A stretch of 15,992 bases of DNA from Burkholderiales bacterium (GCA_025354075.1 JANXNO010000084.1:1-15992); one strand, 5' to 3'. Shown: positions 1 to 7,937, numbered from the stretch's first letter. Notes: generated by a model from the sequence alone, not told the origin. Numbers and translations: made by a program.

Positions 1-1
1 C

Positions 2-94
2 TTTTTTATTGAGCCACTGTCGATCATCGTCAACGCACAGACGCTTGACGCGGTTGCTACGCGTCACTGGCTGACCGCCGTTGCGTTGCCGTGA
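2..94 (+). CDS. 3' end of an unidentified CDS (partial)
   Basis: From base 2 one forward frame stays open for 30 codons and ends at TGA 92-94, 30 bases before the arnA-type gene. The last residues read RHWLTAVALP. By position, in a pathway where the next two genes are Ara4N genes, it could be the separate formyltransferase or another arn gene, but I do not recognise the fragment. The other two forward frames close earlier, at about 12 and 74. The fragment is too short for firm coding evidence. Confidence 0.4.
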   Translation, partial: FFIEPLSIIVNAQTLDAVATRHWLTAVALP

Positions 95-124
95 AACAAT
101 ATCGCCCATGAAAAAGGCTCAGCT

Positions 125-1171
125 ATGAAAAAAATTCTCATCCTCGGTGCCAACGGCTTCATTGGGCATCATCTGAGTCGCGCGATACTGGCCAACACCG
201 ACTGGCAAATTGTCGGCATGGACTTAGGCTCTCATCGCGTCAATAGCCTGCTCGACCATCCGCGCATGAGCTTTCACGAGCGCGACATGTTGACCAGCAC
301 CGCCTGGATCGACGAGCAGGTGGCTGCGTGTGACGTGGTCCTGCCGCTGGTAGCTATCGCTACGCCGGCAACTTACGTCAGCGATCCACTGCGCGTGTTC
401 GAGCTGGATTTTGAGGCGAATTTGCCGATCGTGCGCATGTGTGTGAAACACAAAAAACGCCTGATTTTTCCGTCGACCTCCGAGGTTTACGGTATGTGTA
501 AGGATGCTGAGTTCGACTCAGAAACGTCGGACTTTATCGTTGGCCCGATCAACAAACCACGCTGGATTTATTCGGTCGCCAAGCAGTTGATGGATCGCAT
601 CATTCATGCGCACGGGCTCAAAGGCGAGCTGGATTACACGCTGATCCGTCCCTTCAACTGGATCGGTTCTGGGCTTGATTCGCTGACCGCCAGCAGCCCC
701 GGCGGCGCGCGCGTAATCACACAATTTATCGGCCACATTATTCGCGGCGAACCGATTCAACTGGTCGACGGCGGCAGCGCACGACGCAGCTTCACCGACG
801 TTGAAGACGCCATCGCCGCGTTGATGACCATCATCGAAAATCCGCGCGGCATCGCCACCGGAAAAATCTACAACATCGGCAATCCAGCGAACAATCATTC
901 GGTACGTGAGCTCGCAGAAATGCTGCTCAAAATCGCGCCCGAATATCCTGAATATCAGGCAGGTGCGGCAAAGACGACCATCGTCAGCACGACAGCAGAC
1001 GACTACTACGGCGTCGGCTATCAAGACGTGCAGGATCGCAATCCGCGTATCACCAACACCGTTGATGAACTCGACTGGTTGCCGCGCGTGACGATGGCGC
1101 GGGCGCTACGAAAAATTCTTGAAACGTATCGCGAAGAAGCTGCTGCCATCACGCTCGCACAGAAAGCCTGA
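125..1171 (+). CDS. arnA: UDP-glucuronate oxidative decarboxylase (stand-alone ArnA dehydrogenase domain)
   Basis: A 348-residue extended short-chain dehydrogenase. It oxidises UDP-glucuronate at C4 and decarboxylates it to UDP-4-keto-pentose, the first committed step to UDP-Ara4N for lipid A modification; stand-alone homologues can also make UDP-xylose. The NAD-binding GANGFIG motif is at residues 8-14, the STSEVYG segment with Ser119-Glu120 (equivalents of the E. coli ArnA catalytic Ser433-Glu434) at 117-123, and the Tyr149-x3-Lys153 pair in YSVAK. Arg221 of RRSFTD matches the key decarboxylase arginine. Similarity to the C-terminal half of E. coli ArnA is very high from memory (for example CDVVLPLVAIATP, INKPRWIYSV). 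The N-terminal formyltransferase domain of E. coli ArnA is absent, so the enzyme is split here. The start is supported by an AAAAAGG ribosome site 7 nt upstream. Its TGA overlaps the next ATG by one base, so the two genes are translationally coupled. Confidence 0.93.
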   Translation: MKKILILGANGFIGHHLSRAILANTDWQIVGMDLGSHRVNSLLDHPRMSFHERDMLTSTAWIDEQVAACDVVLPLVAIATPATYVSDPLRVFELDFEANLPIVRMCVKHKKRLIFPSTSEVYGMCKDAEFDSETSDFIVGPINKPRWIYSVAKQLMDRIIHAHGLKGELDYTLIRPFNWIGSGLDSLTASSPGGARVITQFIGHIIRGEPIQLVDGGSARRSFTDVEDAIAALMTIIENPRGIATGKIYNIGNPANNHSVRELAEMLLKIAPEYPEYQAGAAKTTIVSTTADDYYGVGYQDVQDRNPRITNTVDELDWLPRVTMARALRKILETYREEAAAITLAQKA

Positions 1172-2124
1172 TGCCGTTTCTTTGCTTAAAGGTTGATGTC
1201 GACACGCTGCGTGGCACGCAAGAAGGCGTCCCTCGACTGGTCGAACTTTTCAAACGCGAACAGGTGGGCGCGACCTTCCTGTTTTCGATGGGCCCGGACA
1301 ACACCGGCCGCGCGATCAAGCGCATTTTTCGTCCCGGATTTTTAGCCAAAGTTCGGCGCACTTCGGTGCGAGCCAATTACGGCTTGAAGACGCTGATGTA
1401 CGGCACGCTAATCCCCGGCCCGGACATCGGCGTGCGTGCTGCGGATCAGATGCGCGCCACCCGTGATGCCGGTTTTGAATGTGGCATTCACTGTTGGGAT
1501 CATGTTGGCTGGCAAGACAACGTAATGAAAAACTCACCCGAGTGGACGCGCTCGCAGATGGATCGCGCGCACGAACGATTTATCGAAGTCTTTGGCACAC
1601 CTTCGCTGACCTGGGGCGCTGCAGGCTGGCAGATGAGCGTTGAGGCGTTGCGTCATCAGGGCACGCTGGGGTATCACTACGCGAGCGATGCGCGTGCCGG
1701 CGCGTTGCCTACGGACGCGATACCCGCTTTCTGGCCGCTGGTGCGCGCCGAATCTTTACCCGTCGCTCAAATCACCGGCACACTGCCAACACTGGACGAG
1801 CTGATCGGCGTCGATGGCTGCACCGCCGACAACGCGCATTTGCATCTGCTGAACCTCACCGCGTCGCCCACCCGAGATCATATTTTCACGCTGCATGCGG
1901 AGCTTGAAGGCATGGCATTGTTGCCCATGATGGAGCGCCTGCTCGCGGGCTGGCGCGATCAGGGCTACACGTTGGTCAGCACCGGCGCGTATTGCCGCAC
2001 GCTGGAAGCGTCGAGCCTGCCGTACTGCGAAGTGGAGTGGGGCGAAATCGCGGGCCGTTCTGGCACACTTATGAAACAGGGATTACCTTACCTGGCGAAT
2101 ATCGAACAAACAATGCGCCGGTAA
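1171..2124 (+). CDS. arnD: 4-deoxy-4-formamido-L-arabinose-phosphoundecaprenol deformylase
   Basis: A 317-residue NodB-type polysaccharide deacetylase. It removes the formyl group from undecaprenyl-phosphate-Ara4FN, the step before Ara4N transfer to lipid A by ArnT. The metal site shows as VDVDT at residues 8-12 (Asp9, Asp11) and His107/His111 in the GIHCWDH segment; HAELEG near residue 242 carries the late conserved histidine. The stretches DVDTLRGTQEGVPRL and GPDNTGR are nearly identical to E. coli ArnD. The start overlaps the arnA stop (TGATG), as expected within one operon. The product should confer resistance to polymyxin-type cationic peptides if the rest of the pathway is present, but that lies outside the window. 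Confidence 0.93.
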   Translation: MPFLCLKVDVDTLRGTQEGVPRLVELFKREQVGATFLFSMGPDNTGRAIKRIFRPGFLAKVRRTSVRANYGLKTLMYGTLIPGPDIGVRAADQMRATRDAGFECGIHCWDHVGWQDNVMKNSPEWTRSQMDRAHERFIEVFGTPSLTWGAAGWQMSVEALRHQGTLGYHYASDARAGALPTDAIPAFWPLVRAESLPVAQITGTLPTLDELIGVDGCTADNAHLHLLNLTASPTRDHIFTLHAELEGMALLPMMERLLAGWRDQGYTLVSTGAYCRTLEASSLPYCEVEWGEIAGRSGTLMKQGLPYLANIEQTMRR

Positions 2125-2160
2125 TTTTTTAGGGTTTGCAAATGGGCACTTCTAGAAATT

Positions 2161-2269
2161 CATTTTTCGGGATGAAATGCAAGGCGCGCGGCACACGGCA
2201 ACCGGAAAGTACGCCCTGGTACGTGAGGATTGCGAGCACCGTGCAACGCCGCAGTTCGCCCAAACAATG
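2161..2269. repeat. 109-bp palindromic MITE/REP-like intergenic element
   Basis: The ends form an imperfect inverted repeat: 2161-2180 against 2251-2269, about 15 of 19 paired positions matching by hand with one gap. Inner GGCG/GCAA blocks also mirror each other, and the apex has GTAC-GCCCTG-GTAC. The whole element could fold as one long hairpin between arnD and bcp. It has no transposase ORF. Its right end lies immediately before the AGGAG ribosome site of bcp, so it forms most of the bcp leader. Confidence 0.55.
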
Positions 2270-2294
2270 AAAGTATAGGAGCGCCCAAAGCATC

Positions 2295-2753
2295 ATGGCC
2301 AACAGCAAAGTCACCGATTTCAGTCTCCCCACCAGTGGTGGCGGTACGTTCAAACTGTCCGACCACAAGGGCAAAATCGTTGTCCTTTATTTCTATCCCA
2401 AAGACAGCACACCGGGCTGCACGACCGAAGGCATCGACTTCACAGCCCTGCACGATCAGTTCATCAAAGCCAACGCCGTCGTCGTCGGCGTGTCGCGTGA
2501 CAGCGTCAAATCACACGACAATTTCTGCGCGAAACACGGGTTTCCCTTCGTGCTAATTTCCGACACCGAAGAAAAACTCTGTGCGCAGTTTGAGGTGATG
2601 AAAATGAAAAATATGTATGGCAAACAAGTGCGGGGCATCGAGCGCAGCACGTTCATCATCGGCGCAGACGGCAAACTCGCCAACGAGTGGCGCGGCGTTA
2701 AAGTTGCAGGCCACGCACAAGCGGTGCTGGATTGCGTCCAGACGCTGGCCTAG
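2295..2753 (+). CDS. bcp: thioredoxin-dependent peroxiredoxin, Bcp/PrxQ family
   Basis: A 152-residue peroxiredoxin that reduces hydrogen peroxide and organic hydroperoxides in the cytoplasm using thioredoxin. The peroxidatic cysteine is Cys42 in the STPGCT motif. The common E. coli Bcp resolving cysteine five residues later is missing (Gly47-type position in GCTTEGIDF). Cys78 in NFCAKHGF instead fits the PrxQ subtype whose resolving cysteine lies in helix alpha-3, as in Xanthomonas PrxQ, where the Cys-Cys spacing is also 36. AGGAG (2277-2281) precedes the ATG by 13 bases. The gene stands alone between the arn operon and a terminator-bearing gap. Confidence 0.92.
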   Translation: MANSKVTDFSLPTSGGGTFKLSDHKGKIVVLYFYPKDSTPGCTTEGIDFTALHDQFIKANAVVVGVSRDSVKSHDNFCAKHGFPFVLISDTEEKLCAQFEVMKMKNMYGKQVRGIERSTFIIGADGKLANEWRGVKVAGHAQAVLDCVQTLA

Positions 2754-2799
2754 TTATTTTTGCTTCTAATCAGGGCAATCAACACCACGAAACATACTT

Positions 2800-2904
2800 C
2801 AGCTTTTTGTTGAAAGACCTATCTAAAAAGGGCCTGAATGCGTTTTTTTAATTTATCGACTTACGCATTAAAACGCGGCTTAGCCCAAGAAAAATGGGCT
2901 TTTT
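2800..2904 (+). repeat. intergenic element copy A (sRNA-like, ends in terminator hairpin)
   Basis: An 88-nt stretch (2800-2887) aligns without gaps to 15362-15449, with 55 identical positions by hand count, and is followed in both by a matching hairpin. Shared blocks are the start (CAGCTTTTT then TTGAAA), TCGACTTA in the middle and AGCCCA at the hairpin. Both copies are intergenic and in the same orientation. This could be a small RNA family or a non-coding repeat. Confidence 0.5.
2882..2904 (+). terminator. Rho-independent terminator at the end of element A
   Basis: Stem AGCCCA (2882-2887) / TGGGCT (2895-2900) with a 7-nt A-rich loop is followed by a T tract (2900-2904). It can end bcp transcription or a small RNA from element A. 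Confidence 0.6.
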
Positions 2905-3080
2905 ATAACAAAGCTGTTGCTTAAAATTTGGTTTTTTACGTTCGGGCTGCCCCGCCGCTTGTCCTTGCGCAACCACAGAATATCTGTACCGTCGTTTAGG
3001 TCACAACTTGAATCGCTGAACGCGTTGTTTTGTTAGCGCATCACCCCAAAAGCGATCAAAAAGAGGGACGACATTTGCGT

Positions 3081-3428
3081 ATGACCAGCGAAATTACAGA
3101 CGCGATTGCCAGGCTTGCGCCTGGAGAGTCAGACGCCATCAAGCATTTGTTTGACGTCTCCTACGTCGAGCTGAAGCGCCTCGCGCACTCACGGTTGTGG
3201 GCGGCAAATCTCAAACAAAGCTACGCCACCGAATCGTTGCTGCACGAGAGCTACCTTCGGCTCGTAAATCAGAAAACTCTGTCCCTCCCAGATCGAAAGC
3301 ATTTTTTCGCTTATGCGTCGAAAGTCATGCGCAGCATCATCCTCGACGCCGTGCGCGAAGCCAACGCTGAGCGACGCGGCGGCGGCCAGGCCGACCTCAC
3401 CCTCAAAACCGAGATCGCGGAGGTCACG
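3081..3428 (+). pseudogene. ECF sigma-70 factor fragment (region 2 only)
   Basis: About 115 residues from ATG 3081 match the N-terminal half of ECF sigma factors of the TIGR02999-like group: an ESLLHESYLRL helix at about residues 51-61, then HFFAYASKVMRSIILDAVRE (about 74-93), then RRGGG. This is region 2, which binds core RNA polymerase and the -10 element. The region 4 helix-turn-helix that should follow is absent; from about residue 117 the same frame continues as a CsgG-like protein. Without region 4, promoter recognition should be lost. GAGGGA at 3063-3068 may be the ribosome site, and a TTG at 3075 is an alternative start. The join point is estimated from where sigma similarity stops. 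Confidence 0.65.
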
Positions 3429-3977
3429 CCACGCGGCGCAACCGCCATGTTCATGACGGCGCTGGTGAAAACGCGCAAATTTCGCGTGCTGGAACGCGCT
3501 CGAATGGCGGAAGGAATCGCTGCTGAGAAAGCGCTCAATCAGCAGGGTATGACGACAGGCCAATCGGGTCGGGCACAGTATGTCAGCGCAAATTACATGT
3601 TTGAAGCAACGGTTAGTGAGGCAACAACAGATGCCAACAAGACCTCATTCAGTCTGGGCGTTGCCAGCGCTGCGGCTGGCAAAGGCTGATCGTCGGACAC
3701 CATCGCCATCGACGTGCGCGTGACGGATGTTGAGAGCGGGATCGTAGTGGATGCCATTGACGTACGGCGCGAGATTAAAGGCGTGGAGACCAAAGTTGGG
3801 GGCGTGACCACAGCGATCACCAATCTCCTCACGCGCGGTCGTGGCGGTGCCCTGGCTGACGCGCTTGCACCGACGGACGAATTCATCAATGCGCGAAGAG
3901 ACAGTGTTGACAAAGCGCTGCGTGAGGCTATCGAGGAAGCCGTCAACGAGATCGCCAAGCGATTTGCAGCAGACTAG
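3429..3977 (+). pseudogene. CsgG/HfaB-type outer membrane protein remnant with in-frame stop
   Basis: From about 3429 the frame reads like the CsgG/HfaB family, which forms lipoprotein secretion pores for curli-type or holdfast proteins: TALVKTRKFRVLERARM resembles the family's FxVxER block, followed by SANYMFEATVSE. An in-frame TGA at 3687-3689 interrupts it after AAAGKG. The frame then resumes with IAIDVRVTDVESGIVVDA and runs to TAG 3975-3977. The N-terminus with the lipoprotein signal is missing, having been replaced by the sigma fragment. The deletion and the stop together argue for a decayed gene. The family call is from pattern memory, with no search. Confidence 0.6.
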
Positions 3978-4061
3978 TTGCGGTGCAAACGCTCCACAAA
4001 AAAAGGTGCGCAACGAAGTGAGTATTGCGTTTTGCTCCACGGTCACGCCCTAGTCTACCCG

Positions 4062-5474
4062 TTATTGGCGGCCCGTACACGGCGCAAGCGTTGTCACTTG
4101 TGCGCTGTGTGCGGCAAAAAAAATGCGGCTTTTGCGGCTTCGTTTAGCCTCGTACATTGCCGCATCCGCATTGCGCATCAGCTCCACGGTGTCGCCGACC
4201 GCAGGCGGAGAGAGCGCGATCCCTATGGACGCGCCCACAAGCGTCTCGCCGGATGAGAAACCGCACGGTGTGGAAAACGTCTGCACGATTCGATCACACA
4301 GCATGTTGATTGATGCGGTGGACACCTCCGTCTCGACAAGCAACACAAATTCATCGCCGCCCAGTCGGGCCACAACGTCTGATTGCCTCGTAATGCTGAG
4401 CAGCCGCCGCGCAACTTCGCACAGCACTTCATCGCCTACCCCGTGGCCGTATTGATCGTTCACCCGCTTGAAGCCATCAAGGTCTATGAATAAAAGCGCG
4501 AGTTGTGAATTGCTGCGCCGCGTTCTGGATAACGCCTGCTCCAGTCGCTCAGTCAGCGCGCGCCGGTTGCACAGCCCCGTTAACGGGTCGTGCGAAGCCA
4601 TCTGATGCAGCTGCGCTTCAGCGAGAGTGCGAGCCGTCGTATTTTGCAGCAACGACATCATCGAGCTCACCTTGCCGGTGGCATCGGTAAGCGCTGAATT
4701 AAACCACTCGCAGTACACCAATTTTCCGTTGCTATGAAGTAGCGCTACTTCAATACGATTGTTGGATTCAAAACCAGTTTGCAAGCGCTCAAACGCATCG
4801 GTGAGCGACTTCACACGCTCCGCGTTGCCGAGCACCGCCAACACGTCAAATAACGACTGGCCCACAATCGCCTGCGCGTCGGCACCTAGCATTTCGCAAA
4901 TCTGCGACGAACAGCGCGAGATCTTCAGCTGATCATCCAGCTCGATAACAGTCAGTGGGCTGTTGTCCATGTGCGACGACAGTCGTTCGTTGGCAGCACG
5001 CAATGCCTCTACCGTAACCTTTAACTCATGCACGCTCATGGATGACGACACGGCACCGATGATCCTGCCGTGATCATCGCGCCACGGCATGAGCGAGACC
5101 GTATGCCACACGCCGCTGCTGCCCACCACCGGGCCGAGACGGTCGTACGTCACCGTCTCACCCGAGAACGCACGACGGATGTACGGCATGAACGCATCAG
5201 AGTGGCTGGTGTCGTACAGTTCAAGCAATGTCTTTCCCAGCAACTCCGATGGCGTTTTGTTAAATGATTTTGCGAACCGTGCGTTGACGTAATGCAGCCG
5301 TGTGTCCAGATCAAGCATCGATACGATTGCGCCGAGGTTGCCGTCGAGAATGCGCCCGAGCGCCTCAAATGTCAGCGTTGCGTTCGTGGGCGTGCACGGC
5401 AGCGCTTTCGGCAATTCAGCAGCACATGTCATTTCTGACGCAGCGTCAGACGATTGATCTTTGTCGTCGGCCAT
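4062..5474 (-). CDS. PAS-PAS-GGDEF diguanylate cyclase
   Basis: This makes the second messenger cyclic di-GMP from two GTP. From the ATG at 5474 the protein is about 470 residues: two PAS sensor domains (about 40-150 and 167-285) and a GGDEF domain (about 290-455). The active-site motif GGDEF is intact at 372-376, and the inhibitory RxxD site (RQSD, 363-366) lies exactly five residues before it, so feedback inhibition by c-di-GMP is expected. No membrane segment is visible, so it is probably a cytoplasmic sensor; the ligand is unknown. The frame stays open to an ATG at 5612 with AAGGA about 15 nt away, but those 46 extra residues look unlike protein, so I prefer 5474; its own ribosome site is weak. 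It is convergent with the decayed CsgG gene and divergent from the FAD oxidase. Confidence 0.9.
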   Translation of the reverse strand: MADDKDQSSDAASEMTCAAELPKALPCTPTNATLTFEALGRILDGNLGAIVSMLDLDTRLHYVNARFAKSFNKTPSELLGKTLLELYDTSHSDAFMPYIRRAFSGETVTYDRLGPVVGSSGVWHTVSLMPWRDDHGRIIGAVSSSMSVHELKVTVEALRAANERLSSHMDNSPLTVIELDDQLKISRCSSQICEMLGADAQAIVGQSLFDVLAVLGNAERVKSLTDAFERLQTGFESNNRIEVALLHSNGKLVYCEWFNSALTDATGKVSSMMSLLQNTTARTLAEAQLHQMASHDPLTGLCNRRALTERLEQALSRTRRSNSQLALLFIDLDGFKRVNDQYGHGVGDEVLCEVARRLLSITRQSDVVARLGGDEFVLLVETEVSTASINMLCDRIVQTFSTPCGFSSGETLVGASIGIALSPPAVGDTVELMRNADAAMYEAKRSRKSRIFFAAHSAQVTTLAPCTGRQ

Positions 5475-5691
5475 CGTGGTACCAGCTCGTTTATTTGCCT
5501 GCAAGGAGTTGCTATCCGATATCCCGCGGAATCTTGGCTCACGGCATAAGCCTTGACGCATGCCGTTGTTGGGGCGAACGCTGATCGCGCTTGTCTGCTC
5601 ACTGCAGGCCATACTCCATCGGAAAATTCCTTCCGGATTATCACATCAAGCCCATAGAATCGGATAGTTCTTATTGAATTATGGGGTTGAA

Positions 5692-7311
5692 ATGGCGCAC
5701 GTTCACTCAAAGAAGCGCATCCGCGAAGCGACACTGCTGGCGCAACTTGCGGCCTGTGGCGACGAACCCCTGACGCGACTCGGCCTTAGACGCGAAGATT
5801 TGATGGCGATGTTGCCCACGTTTCGCGGCACAATTGTGTTTCCGGACGACCCGAACTACAACACGGATCGCATGCTTTTCAACCCGGTGTTTGACCCGTA
5901 TCCGATGATGATCATTTACTGCGTGGTCAACTCGGACGTGCAGTTGGCATTGATGCTCGCCAAGGTCACGCCGAGGCCGTTCACGGTGCGGTCGGGCGGT
6001 CATTGCACGGCAGGCTTCTCGGCAGGATCGGGCATCCTGATTGATGTCAGCGCGTTGAACGATGTGTACGTCGATCCCAATGCCCTCTTCGCGACGGTCG
6101 GCTGCGGCTGCAATTTCGGCAAATTTCGCGCGGCACTCAAGCCCTATGGACTGCATGTCCCCGGAGGCGAATGCGACGACGTGTGCATCGGCGGCTACAT
6201 GCAGGGTGGAGGTTATGGCTTCACCTCGGTGACACTCGGCATGAATTCTGACAACGTGATTTCGATGCGCGTGCTGCTAGCCAACGGCCAAATCGTCAAC
6301 GCATCAGCCACAGAAAACTACGACCTGTGGTGGGCGATGCGTGGCGGCACGGGTGGCAGTTTTGGCATTCTGCTTAACGTGACCTACAAGCTCGTCCCGC
6401 TCGGCGACGTGTTTGGTTGGGCCATCATCTGGCCGCTGTCGAGCGGTAGCGAAATGAATCAGGCCGCACTCGCGCTGAACGTGTTGCAGGATCAATACAT
6501 GGCAACCGCGCCATCGAACAACCTGAACATCCAAGTATCGCTGTGCTACCAGCCGGGCATTGTCGGTGGCCTGCCACTGCCGCCTGCGCCGATGTATCCA
6601 TACCTCATGGTGCGCGGCGTTTGGGTCGGTAACGCGGTGGACGGGCAGGCCGCCATCCAGACGTTGTGCAACTTGCCCGGCGCGACCACACAATGGACGC
6701 GGGAGACCGACTTTGACACATTGAACGAGAGCCTACTCAATGTGCCGTACGGCATGCCGTGTTTTGCTGAGGGCACGCCGATGCCGAAAGAGGACAAGGC
6801 ATCGCGCATCGTCGCTCGCAGGCTCACCACCAACGAATGGATGGGTTTACTCAATTATTTCGTGTCAACACCGAACCCGTACTCTTACTTCTACATGGAG
6901 TTTTACGGTGGTGCAATTAACGCGTATCCGATCACCGGCAGCGCGTTCGTGCATCGAACTGCGCTGTTCAACGCAGTGCTCGACGTGTTCTGGTGGACAG
7001 AGGAAGAACGCGCACCGTCACAAGCATTTCTGGACGGCTGGATCGCATTGATGGAGCCGCTATACAACGGTGAGGTCTATCAAAATTACCCTCGTTTAAA
7101 CGACCCGAATTTCAAGTCCAAGTATTGGGCTGGATCGCAAAATGCGCTTAAGCTGGTGAAGACAAAATACGACTTCAACACGCTGTTCAGCTTCGCGCAG
7201 TGCATCGTGCAGCGTGGCGTGCTCGATGAGGACATTGCGACGCCGGAGGGAGTGCCGGATGAATTGCGGCGGGCAATTGAAGCACCGATTCTAGTCGCGA
7301 AATTTGGGTAA
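5692..7311 (+). CDS. FAD-linked oxidase, berberine bridge enzyme type, probably bicovalent flavin
   Basis: A 539-residue PCMH/VAO-type flavoenzyme with a berberine-bridge C-terminal signature (NYPRLND, then KYDFNTLFSFAQ). RSGGH ends at His104, the position that carries the 8-alpha-histidyl FAD bond. GGECDDVCIGG places Cys161 where berberine bridge enzyme and glucooligosaccharide oxidases have the 6-S-cysteinyl bond. The MQGGGYG and GGTGGSFGI loops bind the FAD pyrophosphate. Family members oxidise sugars, alkaloids or other alcohols with oxygen; the substrate here cannot be told. No signal peptide is seen. ATG 5692 is chosen because GGGG lies five bases upstream; a TTG at 5674 would add six residues. 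It is divergent from the diguanylate cyclase with about 217 bp between starts. Confidence 0.88.
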   Translation: MAHVHSKKRIREATLLAQLAACGDEPLTRLGLRREDLMAMLPTFRGTIVFPDDPNYNTDRMLFNPVFDPYPMMIIYCVVNSDVQLALMLAKVTPRPFTVRSGGHCTAGFSAGSGILIDVSALNDVYVDPNALFATVGCGCNFGKFRAALKPYGLHVPGGECDDVCIGGYMQGGGYGFTSVTLGMNSDNVISMRVLLANGQIVNASATENYDLWWAMRGGTGGSFGILLNVTYKLVPLGDVFGWAIIWPLSSGSEMNQAALALNVLQDQYMATAPSNNLNIQVSLCYQPGIVGGLPLPPAPMYPYLMVRGVWVGNAVDGQAAIQTLCNLPGATTQWTRETDFDTLNESLLNVPYGMPCFAEGTPMPKEDKASRIVARRLTTNEWMGLLNYFVSTPNPYSYFYMEFYGGAINAYPITGSAFVHRTALFNAVLDVFWWTEEERAPSQAFLDGWIALMEPLYNGEVYQNYPRLNDPNFKSKYWAGSQNALKLVKTKYDFNTLFSFAQCIVQRGVLDEDIATPEGVPDELRRAIEAPILVAKFG

Positions 7312-7415
7312 ATGCCGATTACGTCATTTCTGCTGAGGCAGTAAAACAGTGACTTTTCGCGACAAACAATTGCGATGAGACACGTCACTGTCTTGCGTTC
7401 GCAGGCTTAGCGACG

Positions 7416-7937
7416 TTACCGCGATGACCCCGGCTGCAAACTGAACGTGTCGTAGCCGACTTCCTTCACCCGACCTTCGGCGTTGTAAGTCACATCGAAG
7501 TATTGATCCTCGCTGCCGGTGTGGAATTTGAATTTGTGCGTCAGTTCATTGGGCGTCATGCCGAAGCGCTGCTCTTTGCTGTTTCGCCCAAGAATGCGCC
7601 GCACTTCGCTGATCGTCATGCCGGGTTGAATGCGCCTAAAGTTCGCCTCTACCAACACCTGATCAATCTTCTCAACCGTGCCTTGCGCGTTCACCGTCAT
7701 CATGTATGTGCGCACACCCTCGGGGCCTAGCGGATACTCCCAAACCTCTTTGGCACCCTCGCGATACACGTTCGCGGGTTCTCCCATTTTCAGCTTCATG
7801 TCGGCCACAGTCGATTGTCCGGCTTGCAGCTCGCCGGTAGCGACACGATCACAACCTGCCATCACCAACAACGTTGAAAATAGCCCCATCGCGATAGCCC
7901 CTTTGAATGAAATCTGCGTCATAGCCGTCCTCTTCAT
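7416..7937 (-). CDS. BamE/SmpA-like outer membrane lipoprotein with two repeats
   Basis: A 173-residue lipoprotein. The N-terminal signal peptide ends in LLVMAGC with Cys29 as the lipidation site (Met at -3 is slightly unusual). After it come two SmpA/OmlA-type modules: LQAGQSTVADMKLKMGEP (about 37-54) followed by a VWEYPLG strand, and IQPGMTISEVRRILGR (about 103-118) followed by HKFKF. BamE itself has one such module, so this is a relative of unknown role, probably periplasmic-facing at the outer membrane. Its ATG overlaps the TGA of the TadA-GNAT gene by four bases (ATGA), so it is the last gene of that operon. Confidence 0.8.
   Translation of the reverse strand: MKRTAMTQISFKGAIAMGLFSTLLVMAGCDRVATGELQAGQSTVADMKLKMGEPANVYREGAKEVWEYPLGPEGVRTYMMTVNAQGTVEKIDQVLVEANFRRIQPGMTISEVRRILGRNSKEQRFGMTPNELTHKFKFHTGSEDQYFDVTYNAEGRVKEVGYDTFSLQPGSSR

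Larger units (their letters stand above)
2754..3080. other. AT-rich gap downstream of bcp
   Basis: This stretch has no credible gene. It holds the 2800-2904 element ending in a hairpin and T tract, then an AT-rich tail and a leader for the decayed sigma/CsgG gene. An in-frame ATG at 3030 exists, but the residues between it and 3081 do not look like protein. Confidence 0.6.

Noticed and set aside
518..1024. Minus-strand ORF opposite arnA
   Set aside because: Shadow of the strongly conserved arnA frame.
4009..4034. Possible terminator between the convergent CsgG remnant and the diguanylate cyclase
   Set aside because: Only a 5-bp CGCAA/TTGCG stem with an 11-nt loop; too weak to call.
5475..5612. 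Longer start for the diguanylate cyclase at ATG 5612
   Set aside because: The AAGGA is about 15 nt away, and the 46 residues have the composition of untranslated leader; kept only as an alternative.
5674..5691. TTG start for the FAD oxidase
   Set aside because: ATG 5692 has GGGG at a better distance; TTG adds only six residues without support.
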